A stretch of DNA of 64,000 nt from Streptomyces brasiliensis (lineage in GTDB: Bacteria > Actinomycetota > Actinomycetes > Streptomycetales > Streptomycetaceae), in assembly GCF_014647875.1 (NCBI RefSeq), contig NZ_BMQA01000016.1, positions 112,483 to 176,482 on the forward strand. The letters run 5' to 3'. Below, in pieces: positions 59,814 through 64,000 of the stretch. Made by a program: the position numbers and the translations under genes. Numbering within the stretch: position 1 is the first letter of the stretch; the number at the start of each line of letters is the position of its first letter. The notes under the pieces were generated by a model. The model did not search any database and had not been told where the DNA came from. It saw only the letters and a list, made by a program, of their open reading frames with translations.

Positions 59814-60578
59814 ATGGCCGAAAACAGGGCATCCGGGAACGAAGAGGCGCACGAAGAGGAGCACGCGCGGGGGGAGGCGTACGGAGAGGGCGTTCCGTGC
59901 TGGGTGGACGCGCAGCTTCCCGACGTGGCGGCGGGCAGGCGGTTCTACGGTGAGCTCTTCGGGTGGACCTTCGAGGAGGGGCACGGCCCCTCGTGGTGGG
60001 CGTACAAGGACGCTGAACCGGTCGCCGCGCTCGCGCACAAGACGGACGGACGCATGCCGACGGTCTGGACCGTGTACTTCGCCACGCCGGACATCGAGGC
60101 CCTGTGCCGGCGGATCCTCGTGGCGGGCGGGCAGGTCGTGACGTCGCCGATGCCCGTCGGCGGGCTGGGCACGGCAGCGCTCGCCGCCGACCCGGAGGGC
60201 GCCGTCTTCGGGCTGTGGCAGGCGGGGACCCACGCGGGGTTCGGGCGGCGGCACGAGGCGGGCACCTTCGGGTGGGTGGAGCTGTACGCGCGCGACACCG
60301 AGGCGGCCGACACCTTCTACGGCGGTCTCTTCCACGACGCGCTGTTCGGCAGCGACGCCGAGCCCGACTTCGGGCGCGCGCCCGTCTCCGACGTCTTCCC
60401 GGCCGAGATGCCGCCGCACTTCCTCGTCCACTTCCGCGTCGACGACTGCGACGAGGCGCTCACGGCGGTCGTGGGGCTCGGCGGGCGGGTGCACGCGCCC
60501 GCCTTCGACACGTCGTACGGCCGCGTCGCCGTCGTCACCGACAATCAGGGGGCGTCCTTCGCGCTGCTGCAACCCTGA
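59814..60578 (+). CDS. kbpA: VOC-family protein, probable KbpA (AfsK-binding protein)
   Basis: A 254-residue protein of two glyoxalase/VOC domains: VPCWVDAQLPDVAAGRRFYG and VTSPMPVGGLGTAALAADPE in the first, GWVELYARDTEAADTFYGGL and SYGRVAVVTDNQGASFALLQ in the second. The first ~25 residues are acidic. It ends 169 bp before the AfsK-type kinase gene, same strand. Size and position match what I recall of KbpA of S. coelicolor, which binds unphosphorylated AfsK and inhibits its autophosphorylation. TACTTT seven bases before the ATG suggests leaderless transcription. Confidence 0.75.
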   Translation: MAENRASGNEEAHEEEHARGEAYGEGVPCWVDAQLPDVAAGRRFYGELFGWTFEEGHGPSWWAYKDAEPVAALAHKTDGRMPTVWTVYFATPDIEALCRRILVAGGQVVTSPMPVGGLGTAALAADPEGAVFGLWQAGTHAGFGRRHEAGTFGWVELYARDTEAADTFYGGLFHDALFGSDAEPDFGRAPVSDVFPAEMPPHFLVHFRVDDCDEALTAVVGLGGRVHAPAFDTSYGRVAVVTDNQGASFALLQP

Positions 60579-60747
60579 AATGTCTCCCTTGTTATGAGAC
60601 ACCCCGGATGTCGCTGGGTTCGCAACCTGTGCTCAGGACAGGAAGAATCGGGGTTGCGTGCCGCCACGGCGGTGCGGTGGTGAGACGCTGCACGGGGTCG
60701 CGTACATATGTGGGTGGACGTGGCTCGTACGGGGAGGTGGCAGGCAA

Positions 60748-63105
60748 GTGGTGGATCAGCTGACGCAGCACGATCCTCGGCGGATCGGGCCGTTCGAGGT
60801 GCTGGGACGGCTGGGTGCCGGCGGCATGGGGCTGGTCTATCTCGCACGCTCGGCATCCGGGCGGCGCGTGGCGATCAAGACGGTCCGCACGGAACTCGCC
60901 GAGGACCAGTTGTTCCGCGTCCGCTTCACGCGCGAGGTGGAGGCGGCGCGCGCGGTGTCCGGTTTCTACACGGCGGCCGTCGTCGACGCCGACCCGCGCG
61001 CAGCCGTGCCGTGGCTGGCCACCGCGTACGTTCCCGCGCCCTCCCTCGAGGAAATAGTGAACGACTGCGGGCCGCTGCCGGCCCAGGCGGTGCGCTGGCT
61101 CGCGGCGGGCGTGGCCGAGGCGCTGCAGTCCATCCACGGCGCCGGGCTGGTCCACCGCGACCTCAAGCCGTCCAACGTGCTGGTCGTCGAGGACGGCCCC
61201 CGGGTCATCGACTTCGGTATCGCGTCCGGTGTCTCGAACACCCGTTTGACGATGACGAACGTCGCCGTCGGCACCCCGGCCTATATGTCCCCGGAGCAGG
61301 CCAAGGACTCACGCAGCGTGACCGGCGCCAGCGATGTCTTCTCGCTCGGCTCGATGCTGGTCTTCGCCGCCACCGGACACCCGCCCTTCCACGGCGCCAA
61401 CCCGGTCGAGACGGTCTTCATGTTGCTGCGCGAGGGCCCCGACCTGGAGGGCCTGCCGGACGAGCTGCGCCCGCTCATCGAGTCCTGCATGCAGATGGAG
61501 GCCACGGCCCGCCCCAACCCGGCCGACCTCCAGGCCCAGCTCGCCCCGCACCTTTTCGGCTCCGGCTCCGACGACAGCGGTACGGCGTCCGCGTGGCTGC
61601 CGGAGAAGGCGGTCGGCCTCATCGAGTCCCGGCGCGGCGGCCGCACGGCGCCCAGACCGGCACCGGTGAGCAGTGGCCGAAGCGGCGGCCGGGGTGCCGT
61701 ACCTGCCATGCCCCCGCCGCCGTCGTACGACCCCGCCGTCCCCACCGCCCCGGCGCCCGTGCCCGTCGGCGCACCGGACACCGGCCCGGTCCGGCTGGCC
61801 GGCGCCCGCGTGCCGATCGGCCCCGGCCCGCGCGTCGCCGACGTCCGCGCCGCCGCCGTCAAGGCACCGCCTCCGGAAGCGGGCCTCGTCGCCAACTGGT
61901 CCCGGCCGCGCCCCGGCGTCAACGGCGCCGACCCCGCCGTACCGGCCGCGCAGCCCGCACCACCCGAGTCGGCCGCGGGCTGGCGCCCGTGGCGCTTCCG
62001 CATGTCCAACGACGTCTGGGGCACCCCGTCCGTCGCCGACGACCTCGTCCACGTCACCTCCTTCGAGGTGCACGCCCTCGACGTCGCCACCGGCCGCCGC
62101 CGCTTCAAGACCCGCGACGTGGCCTGGTCGATGGCGGTCGCGGACGGCCGTATCCACGCCTCCGACGGCCCCACCCTCTTCGCCCTCGACGCCCGGGAGG
62201 GAGGCGACCTCTGGCGCCTGTCCACCGACGCGTGGGTGTACTCGCTGCGGGCCGAGCGGGGCACGGTCGTCACCGGCACCCGGGGCGGCGGCGTCCAGGC
62301 CTGGGAGGCGTCCAGCGGGCAGAAGCTGTGGGAGATCTCCGGCTGCCAGACCGAATTCGAGTCCCCCGAGGCCGGCCCCGCCGTCCACGAAGGCACCGTC
62401 TACGTCTGGCAGGACGCCCGGCTGCGCGCCCTCGACGCCCGCACCGGCGACGAGCGCTGGTCATACCCCATCGGCGACGCGGCCTCCTGCGGCGGCGTCC
62501 CGGTCCGCCTCACCCACGCCCCCGACGGTTACGTCTACGTCTCCGCCGGCACCCGGGTCCTCGCCATCGACGCGGCCGGCGGCATGGTGCGCTGGCACTT
62601 CGAGGCCCCGGCGGTCTTCCTCTGCCCGCCGGCCTTCGCACCGGGCCCCGCGGTCACCGGCGGCGGCATCTACCTCGCCGACTACCTCGGTACGGTCTAC
62701 GCCCTCGACGCCACCGACGGCCGCGACCGCTGGCGCATCGCGACCGAGGCCCGGTCGTCGATCGAGCCGGTGCTGGTGGCGGCGGGTCACGTCCACGTGG
62801 GCAGCGGCAAGGGCCTCTACACCCTGGACGCGGTCACCGGTACGCCCAAGTGGCGCTTCCAGGCGGGCGGCGACATCGTGGGCGCCCCCGCGGTCGCCGA
62901 GGGCCGTATCCACTTCGGCTCCACCGACCACCTCCTCTACACACTGAAGGCCGACGACGGCCGCCTGCGCTGGAAGCTGGCGACGGGTGGCGAGATCACC
63001 GGTTCGCCGGTGGTGAGGGACGGCGTGGTGTACGCGTGCAGCAAGGACCGCTGTGTGTACGCCCTGGACGCGGAGAAGGGCACGGGCACGGCGCGCACGT
63101 CGTGA
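60748..63105 (+). CDS. afsK: Serine/threonine protein kinase with PQQ-like beta-propeller (AfsK)
   Basis: A 785-residue soluble kinase. The kinase domain is at about 10-275: glycine loop LGRLGAGGMGLVYLARS, lysine in RRVAIKTV, catalytic loop VHRDLKPSNVL, IDFGIASG. A Pro/Ala-rich linker (about 290-410) leads to a propeller of PQQ/quinoprotein-type blades (HALDVATGRRRFKT, YTLDAVTGTPKWRFQAG, YALDAEKGTG). No membrane helix. Length and layout match AfsK, which phosphorylates AfsR and so controls afsS and secondary metabolism; afsS and afsR would lie outside the window. GGGGAGG precedes GTG 60748; GTG 60751 is also possible. Confidence 0.87.
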   Translation: MVDQLTQHDPRRIGPFEVLGRLGAGGMGLVYLARSASGRRVAIKTVRTELAEDQLFRVRFTREVEAARAVSGFYTAAVVDADPRAAVPWLATAYVPAPSLEEIVNDCGPLPAQAVRWLAAGVAEALQSIHGAGLVHRDLKPSNVLVVEDGPRVIDFGIASGVSNTRLTMTNVAVGTPAYMSPEQAKDSRSVTGASDVFSLGSMLVFAATGHPPFHGANPVETVFMLLREGPDLEGLPDELRPLIESCMQMEATARPNPADLQAQLAPHLFGSGSDDSGTASAWLPEKAVGLIESRRGGRTAPRPAPVSSGRSGGRGAVPAMPPPPSYDPAVPTAPAPVPVGAPDTGPVRLAGARVPIGPGPRVADVRAAAVKAPPPEAGLVANWSRPRPGVNGADPAVPAAQPAPPESAAGWRPWRFRMSNDVWGTPSVADDLVHVTSFEVHALDVATGRRRFKTRDVAWSMAVADGRIHASDGPTLFALDAREGGDLWRLSTDAWVYSLRAERGTVVTGTRGGGVQAWEASSGQKLWEISGCQTEFESPEAGPAVHEGTVYVWQDARLRALDARTGDERWSYPIGDAASCGGVPVRLTHAPDGYVYVSAGTRVLAIDAAGGMVRWHFEAPAVFLCPPAFAPGPAVTGGGIYLADYLGTVYALDATDGRDRWRIATEARSSIEPVLVAAGHVHVGSGKGLYTLDAVTGTPKWRFQAGGDIVGAPAVAEGRIHFGSTDHLLYTLKADDGRLRWKLATGGEITGSPVVRDGVVYACSKDRCVYALDAEKGTGTARTS

Positions 63106-63279
63106 CGGGCCCCGGGGACGGCCGTCGTACCGGACGCACGGAAGGGGTTCCGGACGGCGGCCGCCACAGCGGGGAGCAGCCTGTGCACCGCTCTCAGGGC
63201 AGACGCTACGCCGGGTACGCGGTGGTCGCCATGTGCAGTGGCATGGACGTGACACGGTGGCGCTGATCTGCGCTGACCG
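63106..63279. other. 174-bp gap after afsK, no gene seen
   Basis: Contains short inverted repeats such as GACACGG and CCGTGTC (about 63250 and 63283) that could end the convergent transcripts. Confidence 0.35.
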
Positions 63280-63558
63280 TCACCGTGTCCGGAACTCGCC
63301 CGACCGCCGGGAGGCGAAGAATTCCGCCTGACGGCCGGTGGGCACGTTGCCGAGTGCGATGAGGTGCGGGGCGTGGGCGAAGCCCTGGCTCCGGGCGGCC
63401 TCCTTGACGGACCAGAGGGCACGCACGGTGCCCTGCACGCCCTCGGTCGGATGCCCGGCGATGACTTCGGCGCAGGCGGTAGCGGCGGCCAACGCGTTGC
63501 CGGGCTCGGTGAGTTCGGAGACGAGCCCGATGTCGTGGGCGCGCCGCGCGAACATCTC
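63280..63558 (-). pseudogene. Enoyl-CoA hydratase, 5'-truncated
   Basis: The C-terminal ~95 residues of a crotonase: MFARRAHDIGLVSELTEPGN, ACAEVIAGHPTEGVQGTVRA, and end LGNVPTGRQAEFFASRRSGE. The first ~170 residues, with the oxyanion hole, are missing. Homology stops near 63558, about 30 bp before the antitoxin-like gene on the other strand. Confidence 0.75.
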
Positions 63559-63588
63559 GATCGCCGAGCTGGACACCGAGGAGTAGGA

Positions 63589-63858
63589 ATGAGCGCCATC
63601 GGCTGGGACGAAGTCAAGCGTCAGGCGGCCAGGGAGCGTCTCCTCGCCGAGGTGCGGGCACACAGGCTGCCGGAGGCTCGCGAGGTGGGGGCGGGGAACT
63701 TCAGTGCCTACGTCACCCGGGCCATGGAGCGTCAGCGGGAGCAGGACCGGCTGGGGGAGCTGGTGGCCTGGATACAGGAGGAGGGTGAGCCGCTGACGGA
63801 GGAGGAGGTGGCTGTGGCCGAGGCCGAGCGGCGAGAATTCGACCGGTACTTCGCCTAG
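63589..63858 (+). CDS. CopG/ParD-like antitoxin-type protein without a toxin gene
   Basis: An 89-residue acidic helical protein: VGAGNFSAYVTRAMERQREQ resembles the C-terminal part of CopG/ParD-type antitoxins, and the end EGEPLTEEEVAVAEAERREF is typical of Streptomyces VapB-like proteins. GAGGAGTAGGA gives a strong ribosome binding site. A PIN or RelE toxin gene would be expected to overlap its end; none is seen in the remaining 142 bp. Orphan, or the toxin gene has been displaced by an IS. Confidence 0.65.
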   Translation: MSAIGWDEVKRQAARERLLAEVRAHRLPEAREVGAGNFSAYVTRAMERQREQDRLGELVAWIQEEGEPLTEEEVAVAEAERREFDRYFA

Positions 63859-63963
63859 CGCGGGTCGGCGGCACCGGGCTCCGGCGGCTCTGGTCTTCCC
63901 CCGGCGGGCTGATGAGTGTCGTGACGTAGGTTCTGGACCGCTAGGGCGCGTATTGAATCGTGA

Positions 63964-64000
63964 TCAAGTGGTGGTCTGAGCGAGGTCTTTGATCCAGATC
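63964..64000 (-). mobile_element. Possible C-terminal end of an IS transposase (window edge)
   Basis: The minus strand reads IWIKDLAQTTT then TGA, followed by an A/T-richer segment (about 63942-63963) that could be an IS end. Only 37 bp are available, so family assignment is a guess. Confidence 0.3.

Noticed and set aside
1..64000. tRNA, rRNA, CRISPR arrays, att sites and prophage genes
   Set aside because: No cloverleaf-like sequences with CCA ends, no spacer-repeat periodicity and no phage or integrase motifs were seen on either strand.

Overview
This window is high-GC chromosomal DNA from a Streptomyces. The evidence is the strong G/C bias at third codon positions, the many GTG starts and ATGA/GTGA overlaps, and typical Streptomyces families (DmdR-type iron regulator, AfsK-type kinase, XRE/DUF397 pair, BldG-like STAS protein). 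From memory, not from a search, the gene order from serC through pdxH, a second citrate synthase and the DtxR-type regulator to kbpA-afsK resembles the stretch of the S. coelicolor chromosome that ends at afsK.

Layout. 0-7.3 kb: serC (cut by the window edge), a large FAD/Fe-S oxidoreductase, a 40-residue Pro/Lys peptide gene just upstream of an ABC exporter, an EamA exporter and an AhpD-like protein. 7.5-17.6 kb: an eight-gene catabolic operon with mostly overlapping or closely spaced genes (TIGR03084 protein, AtuA-like protein, both subunits of a biotin-dependent acyl-CoA carboxylase, acyl-CoA dehydrogenase, CoA ligase, enoyl-CoA hydratase, TetR). It probably degrades a branched or isoprenoid-like acid. 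17.7-24.3 kb: a citrate synthase paralogue, pdxH, a structured unannotated RNA locus, a PAS protein, a MITE-like element, a SIS protein and dmdR1. 24.7-35.2 kb: a hydrolase-fold protein lacking its serine, an ABC transporter, a PrimPol-like protein and its divergent regulator, a membrane-anchored protein with TQYI repeats, a lipoprotein binding protein and purU. 35.3-38.7 kb: ECF sigma/anti-sigma pair, STAS protein and EF-hand protein.

38.7-63.6 kb is accessory and visibly decaying. It holds remnants of acyl-CoA dehydrogenases, a cyclase, a zinc alcohol dehydrogenase, a thiolase and enoyl-CoA hydratases, with frameshifts and 5' deletions, among intact genes (CoA ligase, flavin reductase, flavin monooxygenase, DoxX, DUF35 protein, F420-type oxidoreductase). 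A 15-nt palindrome, CTGACG-N3-CGTCAG, occurs at six places beside these genes and remnants, and a weaker copy spans the start codon of a TetR gene at 59.0-59.7 kb. I read this as one regulon of CoA-linked degradation genes that is being lost by deletion. At two places, two oppositely oriented genes have both lost their 5' halves, apparently with the promoter they shared.

The right end carries kbpA-afsK (a kinase and its probable inhibitor), another enoyl-CoA hydratase remnant, an orphan antitoxin-like gene and possibly the end of an insertion sequence. I saw no rRNA, tRNA, CRISPR array or prophage.
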